Shown one piece after another: positions 25,100 through 34,506 of a stretch of DNA of 64,000 bases. Both the position numbers and the translations under genes were made by a program. Below the pieces are notes generated by a model. That model was given only the letters and a program-made list of their open reading frames with translations. It was not told the origin of the DNA and searched no databases. Positions within the stretch are counted from its first letter, which is position 1. Each line of letters begins with the position of its first letter. Source of the stretch: Meridianimarinicoccus sp. MJW13 (GTDB taxonomy: Bacteria > Pseudomonadota > Alphaproteobacteria > Rhodobacterales > Rhodobacteraceae); the NCBI RefSeq assembly GCF_014901205.1, contig NZ_JACNMU010000007.1:186001-250000 (forward strand), given 5' to 3'.

Positions 25100-25384
25100 T
25101 TAAACTGGGCGCGAACCGTGCGAGACTGCGGTCGATTGGCTGGCGGCGATGCGGGTCATCAGTTCCAGATACTCGGGCGGGGTCGGTTTCTGGCCGCTGA
25201 TCCACTGGTACAGATCGTGATCGTTTTCCGACAGCAGCGCGTCATAGATCAACAGATCGGCCTCGTTCAGCCCTTCAAGCTCACGATCCGCGAAGCCACC
25301 CAGGATCAGGTCCATTTCCTTGATGCCCCGCCGCATCGAGCGCATCTTCATGCGCTTGATCCGGGCCTCTGCCGTTTCCGCCAT
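25100..25384 (-). CDS. sdhE: Succinate dehydrogenase flavinylation factor SdhE
   Basis: SdhE/YgfY (DUF339) protein of 94 residues that helps attach FAD covalently to SdhA. The diagnostic RGIKEMDLILGGF motif, with the RGxxEMD core, lies at about residues 18-30, and LNEADLLIYDALLSENDHDLYQWI completes the small helical fold. The A of the ATG at 25384 is shared with the TGA of the upstream XRE gene (TGATG), so the two genes are coupled; a GTG one codon earlier is less likely. The sdh operon itself is not in the window. The C-terminus after about residue 80 is variable. Confidence 0.92.
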   Translation of the reverse strand: MAETAEARIKRMKMRSMRRGIKEMDLILGGFADRELEGLNEADLLIYDALLSENDHDLYQWISGQKPTPPEYLELMTRIAASQSTAVSHGSRPV

Positions 25385-25809
25385 CACTTGTCCTCTTTCA
25401 GCACCTGACGCAGGCGCTTTTCCAGCAGGCCCACGCGGTCAGCGCTACGCTGCATCTCGGATTTCAGCACCCGCATCTCGGTCAGGATCGCGGCCAGATC
25501 GTCCGAGATCGTGTCCTCGACGGCGGGGCCGTCCAGCCCTTCGCCCTCGGCCGTCAGCAGCCAGGTCAGCGACACGCCAAGGATGCCCGACAGCATCTGC
25601 AGCTTGTTGGCGCGCGGTTCCGAGAAGTCGTCTTCCCACTTGGCGACCGTGGTTTCCTTGACACCCAGCCGACGGGCCAGTTGCCCGCGACTCATGCCGG
25701 CGGCCTCCCGCGCGCCGGCCAGCCGGTCTCCGAAGGTCGAAGTTTCAGAACTGAACCATTCTTCGGGATTTTCAGCGCCGCTCATGTCCGTGGTCTCTTG
25801 ATCCGTCAT
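25384..25809 (-). CDS. XRE-family helix-turn-helix regulator
   Basis: Small DNA-binding protein of 141 residues. A Cro/CI-type helix-turn-helix covers about residues 26-85 (DRLAGAREAAGMSRGQLARR, then VKETTVAKWEDDFSEPR). A C-terminal helix (about residues 105-140) with spaced Leu/Val residues is probably a coiled-coil dimerisation segment. The start is uncertain: ATG codons at 25827, 25809 and 25785 are in frame and none has a strong ribosome-binding site; the middle one is given. It overlaps sdhE, which suggests co-regulation, and is divergent from the aspartate aminotransferase gene. Its target is unknown. Confidence 0.85.
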   Translation of the reverse strand: MTDQETTDMSGAENPEEWFSSETSTFGDRLAGAREAAGMSRGQLARRLGVKETTVAKWEDDFSEPRANKLQMLSGILGVSLTWLLTAEGEGLDGPAVEDTISDDLAAILTEMRVLKSEMQRSADRVGLLEKRLRQVLKEDK

Positions 25810-25842
25810 GCGGCGCACCCTAAGCATAGCCTACCCCCATGA

Positions 25843-27060
<1,218 letters not shown>

Positions 27061-27069
27061 ACGACCAGA

Positions 27070-28446
27070 TCAGGCGGCCGGTGCCCTGCGCGCCGCCGCC
27101 ACTTTCGGAACGATCCGGGTCCAGAACCGGCGCATCATCAGGATGCCCGCCGTGGTCAGACCCAGCGCCAGACCCAGCCAGATGCCGACCCCGCCAAAAC
27201 CCATGTGGAAGCCCAGGAACCAGGCCACCGGCGCGCCAACGCCCCAATAGCTGACCGCCGCATAGATCATCGGCACCCGGGTATCCTGCACCCCGCGCAG
27301 CAACCCGAGGGCCATGACCTGCGCCGCATCGGTCACCTGGAAGATCGCGGCAGCCGCCAGAAGGCCGACACCGATGGCCACGATTGCGGGCAGTTGCGGA
27401 TCATCGGGATCAAGGAACAGCCGGACCAGGGGTTCGGGCAGCGCCACGAGGACAATTACGGTGACAATCGCCACCGCCGCCGACAATGCCATTGCCGCCT
27501 TGGCCCCGCCGACCAGAAGAGCGGCGTCCTTGCGGCCATAGGCACGCCCGGCCCGCACCGTCGCCGCCTGTGCCAGGCCCAGATGCACCATGAAGGTGGC
27601 CGTGACGTATTGCATCGCAATGCCATGGGCGGCCAGGGCCTCGGCGCTGATCCAGCCCATCAGGACAGAGGCGAAGGAAAACAGCCCGGCCTCGGCCAGG
27701 CTGGTCAGCCCGATCGGTGCACCGATGCGAAACACCTGCCGCAGCGCCGCCCAATCGGGCCGCCAGAAGCGCACGAAGATCTCGCGCCGCCGCTCTTTCC
27801 AGCGCGCGTAGATGATCAGCAAGATGGCCGCCGCGACGTTCGCCCCGATAGAGGCCCAGGCCGCACCGCGCACCCCCATTTCGGGAAATCCGAAGGTGCC
27901 GAAGATCAGCAGATAGTTCATCACGGCGTTCACCGCCGCCGCCGCCAGCGTGACCCAGAGGACCACCTGCGTGCGCTCCAGCGCTGAAAGGTAACTGCGC
28001 AACAGCATGATCACCAGCGCCGGCACCATCATCCACAGGCCGATGGCAAAATACTGGTCGGCCAGCACCGCCACCTCGGGCACCTGCCCCAGCATGCCGA
28101 ACAGATCCTGCACCATTACCAGCGGCGGCAGAACCACCACGCAGTACCCCATCGACGCCCAGAGCCCCATGCGGGTCACCCGGCGCACCTGGATGTCGTC
28201 GCCCTCTTCGGCGGCCGCGGCCACCAGGGGCATCACGCCCCAGGCAAACCCGGAGCCAAGGATCAGGAACACGAAGATGACCGAGGTTGCCACCACCAGC
28301 GCCGCAAGCTCGGTGATGCCGTACCAGCCCATCATCACCGTATCGGTGACATGGATCAGCAATTGACCCAACTGCCCGCCGATCAACGGCAGGCCAAGGG
28401 TCAGGGTCGCTTTCAGATGCGCGGAAAAGGTCAAGGGTCGGGACAT
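27070..28446 (-). CDS. MATE-family efflux transporter
   Basis: Inner-membrane multidrug and toxin extrusion protein of 458 residues with about 12 hydrophobic segments in two pseudo-repeats. GLPLIGGQLGQLLIHVTDTVMMG is the first helix of the NorM type, and GAPIGLTSLAEAGLFSFAS marks the start of the second half. It would export organic cations or other small molecules using a Na+ or H+ gradient; the substrate is unknown. The gene lies 53 bases downstream of a putative outer-membrane protein on the same strand, so the two may be co-transcribed. Length is normal and no disruption is seen. Confidence 0.92.
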   Translation of the reverse strand: MSRPLTFSAHLKATLTLGLPLIGGQLGQLLIHVTDTVMMGWYGITELAALVVATSVIFVFLILGSGFAWGVMPLVAAAAEEGDDIQVRRVTRMGLWASMGYCVVVLPPLVMVQDLFGMLGQVPEVAVLADQYFAIGLWMMVPALVIMLLRSYLSALERTQVVLWVTLAAAAVNAVMNYLLIFGTFGFPEMGVRGAAWASIGANVAAAILLIIYARWKERRREIFVRFWRPDWAALRQVFRIGAPIGLTSLAEAGLFSFASVLMGWISAEALAAHGIAMQYVTATFMVHLGLAQAATVRAGRAYGRKDAALLVGGAKAAMALSAAVAIVTVIVLVALPEPLVRLFLDPDDPQLPAIVAIGVGLLAAAAIFQVTDAAQVMALGLLRGVQDTRVPMIYAAVSYWGVGAPVAWFLGFHMGFGGVGIWLGLALGLTTAGILMMRRFWTRIVPKVAAARRAPAA

Positions 28447-28499
28447 CCCCGGCCCTTACTCCGATTGCCGTGCCCCCTCAAGGGCCGTGGGAGCGCGTG

Positions 28500-29264
28500 C
28501 TACTGCACTTCAACCAGCCGGAACATTGCACGGCTCAGGTTGCTCTGATGGAAGGATCGCAAGGACTTGGACTTTGGCATGATGCGGATGCCCACCGACA
28601 GGGAGTCGTATTTCTGCTGGCCGCGATAATCGTTGAAGGCCTCGGCATAGTCCAGGAACAGGCTGATCGGCGCGCCGTCAAAACGGTACTCCGTGCCAAA
28701 GCCGTAGACCGCGCCATCGGTATCGGCCAACGCCCCGGCCATCAGCAACCAGTTGTCATTGATATAAAAATCGCCGTCGACCTGACCGAACAACCCCGGT
28801 CCGTCCCGCCCCGGCACATCGTCGGAATCGGCGACAAACTGCATTCCAAACAGCCCGTGCCAGTCGATGGAGCGGCCGAAATGCTCGGCGCTGTAGGCCA
28901 GTTCTGTCGTCGTCGAAAAATCATCGTCGGACCGGATCCGCGCCCCGGCGGCATAGCGCTGCATGCCGACCCGCCGCCCGAACGCCAGTTCGAACCCGTT
29001 GAGGGCCGGATAGGGGCCATCGAAATCCTCGTTGCCCACGCCCAGTTCCAGCGCCGCCCGCATTCGTCCGTCGCCGCCCGCATCCCAACTGAGCGCCATG
29101 GCCAGCCGGGAAATGTCGTTGTCGGACTTGTCGGAATCGCCCGGTTGGGTGACCTCTTCGCGCGCCGCGTGGCTCAGCGCCGCGTCGAATTCGGCGTTCT
29201 GTGCATGGGCCGCCGAAATGCCCGCCAGGACGGCAAGAACCGTCCCAAAACCTACTGCTCGCAT
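28500..29264 (-). CDS. Putative outer-membrane/periplasmic beta-rich protein
   Basis: Exported protein of 254 residues that I do not recognise as a named family. A signal peptide is clear (residues 1 to about 21, ending AHA-Q). The mature part alternates hydrophobic and polar residues with many Gly, Asp and Tyr (for example AALELGVGNEDFDGPYPALN and FGTEYRFDGAPISLFLDYAE), as expected for a small beta-barrel. The C-terminus ends FRLVEVQ instead of the usual aromatic, so outer-membrane insertion by the Bam route is not certain. It lies upstream of the MATE exporter and diverges from parE. No Cys in a lipobox. Confidence 0.7.
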   Translation of the reverse strand: MRAVGFGTVLAVLAGISAAHAQNAEFDAALSHAAREEVTQPGDSDKSDNDISRLAMALSWDAGGDGRMRAALELGVGNEDFDGPYPALNGFELAFGRRVGMQRYAAGARIRSDDDFSTTTELAYSAEHFGRSIDWHGLFGMQFVADSDDVPGRDGPGLFGQVDGDFYINDNWLLMAGALADTDGAVYGFGTEYRFDGAPISLFLDYAEAFNDYRGQQKYDSLSVGIRIMPKSKSLRSFHQSNLSRAMFRLVEVQ

Positions 29265-29402
29265 CGTGTTTTTCCCATGCGTTCGCCTCCCACATCTTGT
29301 GGCACGAGAGGCGAATCAACGCAAGTGAGGGCGCAGGAGTGATTGCCCTTCCCTGCCCGCTGCCTGTAGACTGGCCCGAAATACCAACAAAAGAGCAGTT
29401 CC

Positions 29403-31364
29403 ATGGCCGATGACCTTCTGACCGGGGCGCAACCGTCGCCTGCCTATGACGCCGCCTCGATCGAGGTGCTGGAAGGGCTGGAGCCGGTGCGCAAACGGCC
29501 CGGCATGTACATCGGCGGCACCGATGAGCGCGCCCTGCACCATCTGGTGGCCGAGGTTCTGGACAACTCGATGGACGAGGCCGTCGCGGGCCACGCCAGC
29601 CGTATCGAGATCGAACTGCACGGCGATTGCTCGGTCACCATCAAGGACAACGGGCGTGGCATCCCGGTGGATCCGCATCCGAAATTCCCCGACAAATCCG
29701 CGCTGGAAGTGATCCTGTGCACCCTGCACGCGGGCGGCAAGTTCTCGGGCAAGGCCTATGAAACCTCGGGCGGTCTGCACGGCGTCGGCGTGTCGGTCGT
29801 CAACGCCCTGTCCGATCACGTCCGGGTCGAGGTCGCGCGCAACAAGACCGTCTACGCGCAGGAGTTTTCCCGCGGCATCCCACAAGGACCGGTGACCGAG
29901 GTCGGGCAGGCCCCCAACCGCCGTGGAACCTCGGTCACCTTCCATCCTGATGCCGAGATATTCGGTAAGTTAAGGTTAAAGCCCGCGCGATTGTTCAAGA
30001 TGGCCCGCTCCAAGGCTTACCTTTACTCGGGCGTCGAGATCCGCTGGAAATCCCACATCGACGATGGCGAAACCCCGGCCGAGGCGGTGTTCCACTTCCC
30101 CGGCGGCCTGTCGGACTATCTGACCGAAACCCTGGGCAGCGCGGCCACCTATGCCGACCGCCCTTTCGCAGGGAAGGTGCAGTTCCAGGAACGTTTCGGC
30201 GTACCCGGCTTGGTCGAATGGGCAATCAACTGGACCCCGGCCCGCGACGGCTTCATCCAGTCCTACTGTAACACCGTCCCCACCCCCGAAGGCGGCACCC
30301 ACGAGGCCGGCTTCTGGGCCGCGATCCTGAAGGGCATCCGCGCCTATGGCGAACTGGCCAGCAACCGCAAGGCCAAGGACATCACCCGCGAAGACCTGAT
30401 CACCGGCGGCTGCGCGCTGGTGTCCTGTTTCATCAGCGAACCGGAATTCGTCGGTCAGACCAAGGATCGCCTCGCCACCACCGAGGCCGCCCGCCTGGTG
30501 GAAAACGCCGTGCGCGACCACTTCGACAACTGGCTGGCCGCCGACACGAAATCCGCCGGCGCAATCCTCGACTTCCTCGTGCTGCGCGCCGAGGAACGCC
30601 TGCGCCGCCGCCAGGAAAAGGAAACCGCCCGCAAATCCGCCACCAAGAAGCTGCGCCTGCCCGGCAAGCTGGTGGATTGCTCGGCCGCCAACCGCGCCGG
30701 CACCGAGTTGTTCATCGTCGAGGGCGATAGCGCCGGCGGCTCGGCCAAGATGGCGCGGGACCGCAAGACCCAGGCCCTGCTGCCCCTGCGTGGCAAGATC
30801 CTGAACGTGCTGGGCGCAGCTTCGTCGAAGATGACCCAGAACGCCGAGATCAACGACCTGTCGCAGGCACTGGGGGTCTCGATGGGCACCAAGTTCCGCG
30901 TCGACGACCTGCGCTATGAGAAGATCATCATCATGACCGATGCGGACGTCGACGGCGCCCATATCGCAGCACTGCTGATGACATTCTTCTTTTCCCAGAT
31001 GCGCCCGCTGATCGACAACGGCCACCTCTACCTCGCCTGCCCGCCACTGTACCGGCTGACCCAAGGCGCCAAGCGCGTCTATTGCCTGGACGAGGTCGAG
31101 CGCGACGAATGGCTGGCCAAGGGACTGGGCGGCAAGGGCAAGATCGACGTCAGCCGCTTCAAGGGTCTGGGCGAGATGGACGCCAAGGATCTGAAAGACA
31201 CCACCATGAACCCGGCCACCCGAAAACTGATCCGGGTGTCCGTGGACGACGACGAACCGGGTGAAACCGCCGATCTTGTCGAACGGCTGATGGGCAAGAA
31301 ACCCGAAAAGCGGTTCGAGTACATCCAGGACAACGCGCGGTTTGTCGAGGAACTGGATGTTTGA
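29403..31364 (+). CDS. parE: DNA topoisomerase IV subunit B
   Basis: Type IIA topoisomerase ATPase subunit, 653 residues, which with ParC decatenates replicated chromosomes. N-terminal GHKL ATPase: EVLDNSMDEAVAGH, DNGRGIPVD and GLHGVGVSVVNALS. A transducer domain follows to about residue 400. The TOPRIM domain has EGDSAGGSAKMARDRKTQAL, PLRGKILNV and TDADVDGAHIAALL, and a C-terminal part ends KRFEYIQDN. The absence of the long insertion found in Gram-negative GyrB, and the overall length, favour ParE over GyrB. The ATG at 29403 comes after AAAGAGCAG. The next gene starts within 20 bases but has a very different base composition. Confidence 0.95.
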   Translation: MADDLLTGAQPSPAYDAASIEVLEGLEPVRKRPGMYIGGTDERALHHLVAEVLDNSMDEAVAGHASRIEIELHGDCSVTIKDNGRGIPVDPHPKFPDKSALEVILCTLHAGGKFSGKAYETSGGLHGVGVSVVNALSDHVRVEVARNKTVYAQEFSRGIPQGPVTEVGQAPNRRGTSVTFHPDAEIFGKLRLKPARLFKMARSKAYLYSGVEIRWKSHIDDGETPAEAVFHFPGGLSDYLTETLGSAATYADRPFAGKVQFQERFGVPGLVEWAINWTPARDGFIQSYCNTVPTPEGGTHEAGFWAAILKGIRAYGELASNRKAKDITREDLITGGCALVSCFISEPEFVGQTKDRLATTEAARLVENAVRDHFDNWLAADTKSAGAILDFLVLRAEERLRRRQEKETARKSATKKLRLPGKLVDCSAANRAGTELFIVEGDSAGGSAKMARDRKTQALLPLRGKILNVLGAASSKMTQNAEINDLSQALGVSMGTKFRVDDLRYEKIIIMTDADVDGAHIAALLMTFFFSQMRPLIDNGHLYLACPPLYRLTQGAKRVYCLDEVERDEWLAKGLGGKGKIDVSRFKGLGEMDAKDLKDTTMNPATRKLIRVSVDDDEPGETADLVERLMGKKPEKRFEYIQDNARFVEELDV

Positions 31365-31384
31365 CCGACTGTAAGACAGACGGT

Positions 31385-32032
31385 ATGCTCACATCGAAAA
31401 AAGTCGAGATTGCTTTGTCTTACGGTTGCAAGAACGTTATTAGAAGAAAGTTCGTCGCATCCTCAATGTTCGGATGTGTTTTGTTTTGTTGTATAGGGTC
31501 CGGTCCGGTCTACGCGGATCCGCTTTCGTGGAAGTCGGTTGGGTGGTGGGAGATCGACTTTTACCCTGATTCAAACGGCTGCGCGGCATTTGCATCATTT
31601 GACGGAGGCACGGCGTTTTCTATCGGCTTGATGAGAGTGGATGATGAGTTGCTATTTCATGTCAATCTCGTAAGCGAAAACTGGAAGTCGCTTGAAGAGG
31701 GAAAAGAATATCCGATAGATGTAAAATTTGGGAACGAAATACCTTGGAATCTTGACATGATTGGCACAAAAAGCGATCCGCTTTTTGGCATACATTTTCA
31801 AATAGATGCAATGTCTGAGTCCGCAGGGCTGTTTGTTGACGAGTTCATGAGAGAAATCAATATGTCGTGGAGTTTTGAGGGAAACAGTCTCGGCGTGTTC
31901 TCTCTGAAGGGGTCGGGTCTCGCATTCAAAGAAGTAGTTGAATGCCAAAAGTCGTACAACGACGCTGTTTCAAAGTCAGGAGATCCATTTGCGGGCACAG
32001 GCCGGGGCCAAGAACTCGATCCATTTCAGTAG
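31385..32032 (+). CDS. AT-rich orphan exported protein
   Basis: Protein of 215 residues that I do not recognise. A basic then hydrophobic stretch (IRRKFVASSMFGCVLFCCIGS, shortened here to VASSMFGCVLFCCIG) followed by VYADP looks like a signal peptide cleaved at about residue 45, so it is probably periplasmic. The mature part has several Trp, Phe and Ser residues, ISLFE-like beta character and one late Cys. Base composition and codon use are strikingly AT-rich against the GC-rich flanks, with TTT, AAA and AGA codons that the neighbours avoid, so recent acquisition is likely. The start is uncertain: ATG 31385 or a TTG at 31361. It lies between parE and a glycosylase gene. Confidence 0.65.
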   Translation: MLTSKKVEIALSYGCKNVIRRKFVASSMFGCVLFCCIGSGPVYADPLSWKSVGWWEIDFYPDSNGCAAFASFDGGTAFSIGLMRVDDELLFHVNLVSENWKSLEEGKEYPIDVKFGNEIPWNLDMIGTKSDPLFGIHFQIDAMSESAGLFVDEFMREINMSWSFEGNSLGVFSLKGSGLAFKEVVECQKSYNDAVSKSGDPFAGTGRGQELDPFQ

Positions 32033-32061
32033 AACCGAACGCTCTTAACCTGCGAGTTTCT

Positions 32062-32724
32062 ATGCGCGCCTTCAACGACATCTACACCATCGCCGTCACC
32101 CGCAAGGGCTCGCCCGAGTCTGTGAAATACCAGGTCCACGGCCCCAAACCACCCGCCGAGATCGCGCAGATCCCCGAAGCCGACTGGCTGGCCGCCTTTT
32201 CCGGCGCAATCTTCTCCACCGGCCTGAACTGGCGCGTGGTGGAAAACAAATGGCCGGATATTCTGGCGGCCTACAAGGGCTTCGACGTGAACGCCTGCGC
32301 CATGATGGATGACGGCTGGTTCGATGAACTCATGTCCGACCCCCGCATCATCCGCAACGGCGCCAAGGTCACCTCGGTGCGCGACAACGCGGTGTTCCTG
32401 CAATCCCTGCGCGCGCAGGGCGGCGCCGGACAGGTCTTCGGCGAATGGCCCGCCACCGATTTCATCGGCCTGCTGGCGCTGATGAAAAAACACGGCGCCC
32501 GCATTGGTGGCACCACCGGCCAATACGCCCTGCGCAAGATGGGCGTCGACAGTTTCATCCTGTCCAAGGATGTGGTCGCCCGGCTGATCGCCGAAGGAGT
32601 GATCGACAAACCGCCCACCTCGAAAAAGGCCATGGCGGCGGTGCAGGAGGCCTTCAACACCTGGATGGCGCAATCCGGCCGCTCCCTGACCGAGGTCTGC
32701 CGCGTGCTGGCCCTGTCGGTCTGA
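32062..32724 (+). CDS. DNA-3-methyladenine glycosylase-like protein (HhH-GPD)
   Basis: Predicted base-excision glycosylase of 220 residues, related to DNA-3-methyladenine glycosylase I. Visible parts are FSGAIFSTGLNWRVVENKWP (family SRIIFQAGFSW-like region), MDDGWFDELMSDPRIIRNGAKV (the hallmark RN-x-KI-like turn) and the late VDSFILSKDVVARLI. The zinc-binding Cys/His residues of E. coli Tag are not obvious, so the substrate range may differ. The ATG at 32062 begins MRAFNDIY; upstream frame to 31942 overlaps the AT-rich gene and is rejected. Base composition returns to the genomic norm here. Confidence 0.82.
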   Translation: MRAFNDIYTIAVTRKGSPESVKYQVHGPKPPAEIAQIPEADWLAAFSGAIFSTGLNWRVVENKWPDILAAYKGFDVNACAMMDDGWFDELMSDPRIIRNGAKVTSVRDNAVFLQSLRAQGGAGQVFGEWPATDFIGLLALMKKHGARIGGTTGQYALRKMGVDSFILSKDVVARLIAEGVIDKPPTSKKAMAAVQEAFNTWMAQSGRSLTEVCRVLALSV

Positions 32725-32796
32725 CGCCTTCACCCAAGCGTGATGAGGGGCTCGCAGGATCGGCGCTAGGGTGGGGCAAACAACAAGGATCCTCCC

Positions 32797-33264
32797 ATGC
32801 GCCGCATCGCCCTCGCCCTTACCCTTCTCGCCAGCCCCGCCTTTGCCGACAGCATCGCCCCGCGTAACGGATGGGCCATCCACGCCAGCGCCAAGACCTA
32901 TGACCAGATGATCGACGCGGTCAAAGCCGCCGCCGCCGAAAACCAGCTTGGCGTCGTCACCCAGGCCGGTCCCACCGGGGCCGCCAAGGCGCGCGGCATC
33001 ACCATTCCCGGCAACCAGGTTATCGGGCTGTTCAACAACGTCTTCGCGGTGCGCATCCTTGGCCTGTCAACCGCAGCGATGATCGAAGCCCCGATCCGCG
33101 TCTATGTGACCGAGGAACCGGACGGCACGGCGCTGTTGTCCTACAAGACCCCCAGCCATGTCTTCGCCCCCTATCTTGACGAAGGCGGCACGGATCTGGC
33201 CGCCGCCGCCGCCGAACTGGACGCGCTGTTTGCCGGTGTCGCCGAACAGGCCCTGGCCGACTGA
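32797..33264 (+). CDS. DUF302 domain periplasmic protein
   Basis: Exported protein of 155 residues with a signal peptide (residues 1-17, ending AFA-D). The mature part is a DUF302 domain: SAKTYDQMIDAVKAAAAENQLGVV, GITIPGNQVIGLFNN and PIRVYVTEEPDGTALLSYKTP. The function of DUF302 is not known; members occur as small alpha/beta proteins often linked to stress or sulfur metabolism genes. The ATG at 32797 gives the signal peptide. The gene stands 72 bases after the glycosylase gene and 55 bases before a YdcZ-type permease gene on the same strand, without evidence of functional linkage. Confidence 0.85.
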   Translation: MRRIALALTLLASPAFADSIAPRNGWAIHASAKTYDQMIDAVKAAAAENQLGVVTQAGPTGAAKARGITIPGNQVIGLFNNVFAVRILGLSTAAMIEAPIRVYVTEEPDGTALLSYKTPSHVFAPYLDEGGTDLAAAAAELDALFAGVAEQALAD

Positions 33265-33319
33265 CCCCCCATTGCCTGCCCCCGGCCCCTGTGCTTTGTG
33301 ATCCCGGAAGGAGATCGCA

Positions 33320-33766
33320 ATGCCCGAGATGTTCAAATACGCCGCCGTCATGTTCCTGGCCGGTCTCGGCATCCCGGTGCTGGCCGCGCTGAACGCCGGG
33401 CTGGGGCAGCGCATCGGATCGCCGATCTCCGCGGCCCTCGTGCTGTTCGGTGTCGCGCTTTCGGCCACAGCGCTTGTGGTGCTGCTCAGCGGCGCGCCCC
33501 GGGCGCCCGCGATCCTCACCGGCCACCCCTGGCCTCTCTATCTTGCCGGAACGCTGGTCGCCTTCTACGTGCTGACCATCACCTGGGCCGCGCCCCATTT
33601 CGGCGTCGGCAACGCGGTGTTCTTCGTGCTGCTGGGACAGCTCGTCTCTGCCGCCCTGATCGACCGGTTCGGGCTGCTGGGCGCGCCGATGACCGACCTC
33701 AGCCCATTGCGTCTGGCAGGCATCGCCACCATGGCCCTGGGCCTCGGCCTCGCCCTCAAGGGCTGA
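33320..33766 (+). CDS. DMT-superfamily small permease (YdcZ/DUF606)
   Basis: Inner-membrane protein of 148 residues with about five hydrophobic segments (about residues 9-27, 36-56, 66-86, 93-113 and 126-146). LAGLGIPVLAALNAGLGQRIGSP is the DUF606/YdcZ start, which forms half of a drug/metabolite transporter fold and probably works as a dimer. Substrate unknown. AGGAG lies 7 bases before the ATG at 33320. It is a single-unit protein with no paired second half next to it, unlike some DUF606 tandem pairs. A dispersed repeat follows the stop at 33778. Confidence 0.85.
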   Translation: MPEMFKYAAVMFLAGLGIPVLAALNAGLGQRIGSPISAALVLFGVALSATALVVLLSGAPRAPAILTGHPWPLYLAGTLVAFYVLTITWAAPHFGVGNAVFFVLLGQLVSAALIDRFGLLGAPMTDLSPLRLAGIATMALGLGLALKG

Positions 33767-33777
33767 CCCGCGCCCTT

Positions 33778-33796
33778 CTTCTTGGCAGAAATACTC
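33778..33796 (+). repeat. Dispersed short repeat, copy 2
   Basis: CTTCTTGGCAGAAATACTC, one mismatch from the copy at 17121-17139. Here it is followed by CCGCCGAAGGCGG (33797-33809), which can form a small hairpin. It lies in the 56-base gap between the convergent YdcZ-type and lolD genes. Confidence 0.5.
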
Positions 33797-33822
33797 CCGC
33801 CGAAGGCGGAAATCCGCGGCCG

Positions 33823-34506
33823 TCAGGCCGCCACCAATTGCCCGCCCTCCAGCCGCAACACGCGGTCCATGCGCGCCGCAAGATCCGGGTTATGGGTGGC
33901 CACCAGACCGGCCAGACCGGTATCCCGCGCCATGGCGACCATGACGTCGAACACCGTTTCCGCCGTGTCGGGATCAAGGTTGCCGGTGGGTTCATCCGCC
34001 AGCAACAGCCCCGGCGCGTTGGCCAGCGCCCGGCAGAAGGCCACGCGCTGCTGCTCGCCACCCGACAGGGCCGCGGGCCGATGCCCGGCCCGGGCGGTCA
34101 GCCCGACGCGCCCCAACAGATCTTCCGCCCGACGGGCGGCCTCTGCCTGCCCCACCCCATTGGCCAGTTGAGGCAGGACGATGTTTTCCAGCGCCGAGAA
34201 TTCCGGCAGCAGGTGGTGAAACTGGTAAACGAAGCCCACCCGTTCGCGCCGCATCCGGGTACGCGCGCCATCGCGCAGCGCCCCGGTGTCGCGCCCGTCG
34301 ATACTGACCCGGCCCGCGTCGGGACGGTCCAGCAGCCCCGCGATGTGCAGCAGCGTTGACTTGCCGGCCCCCGAGGGCGCCACCAGCGCCACCAGTTCCC
34401 CCGGCGCGATGCGCAGATCTACGCCGCGCAGAACCGAAACCTCGCCCGGCCGCCCCTTGTTGTAGACCCGCGTGATCCCGGTCAGCTCCAGCATCGGCTC
34501 AGCCAT
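33823..34506 (-). CDS. lolD: Lipoprotein-releasing ABC ATPase
   Basis: ABC ATPase of 227 residues that powers release of outer-membrane lipoproteins from the inner membrane to LolA. Walker A is [11 protein letters not shown], the Q-loop follows [17 protein letters not shown], the signature [15 protein letters not shown] and Walker [13 protein letters not shown]. The LolD-specific HLLPEFSA segment is a good discriminator from MacB-type ATPases. Its start overlaps the end of the permease gene by 8 bases, so they are co-translated. Together with the permease it forms a LolCD-type complex with a single permease gene, as usual outside gammaproteobacteria. Confidence 0.93.
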   Translation of the reverse strand: MAEPMLELTGITRVYNKGRPGEVSVLRGVDLRIAPGELVALVAPSGAGKSTLLHIAGLLDRPDAGRVSIDGRDTGALRDGARTRMRRERVGFVYQFHHLLPEFSALENIVLPQLANGVGQAEAARRAEDLLGRVGLTARAGHRPAALSGGEQQRVAFCRALANAPGLLLADEPTGNLDPDTAETVFDVMVAMARDTGLAGLVATHNPDLAARMDRVLRLEGGQLVAA

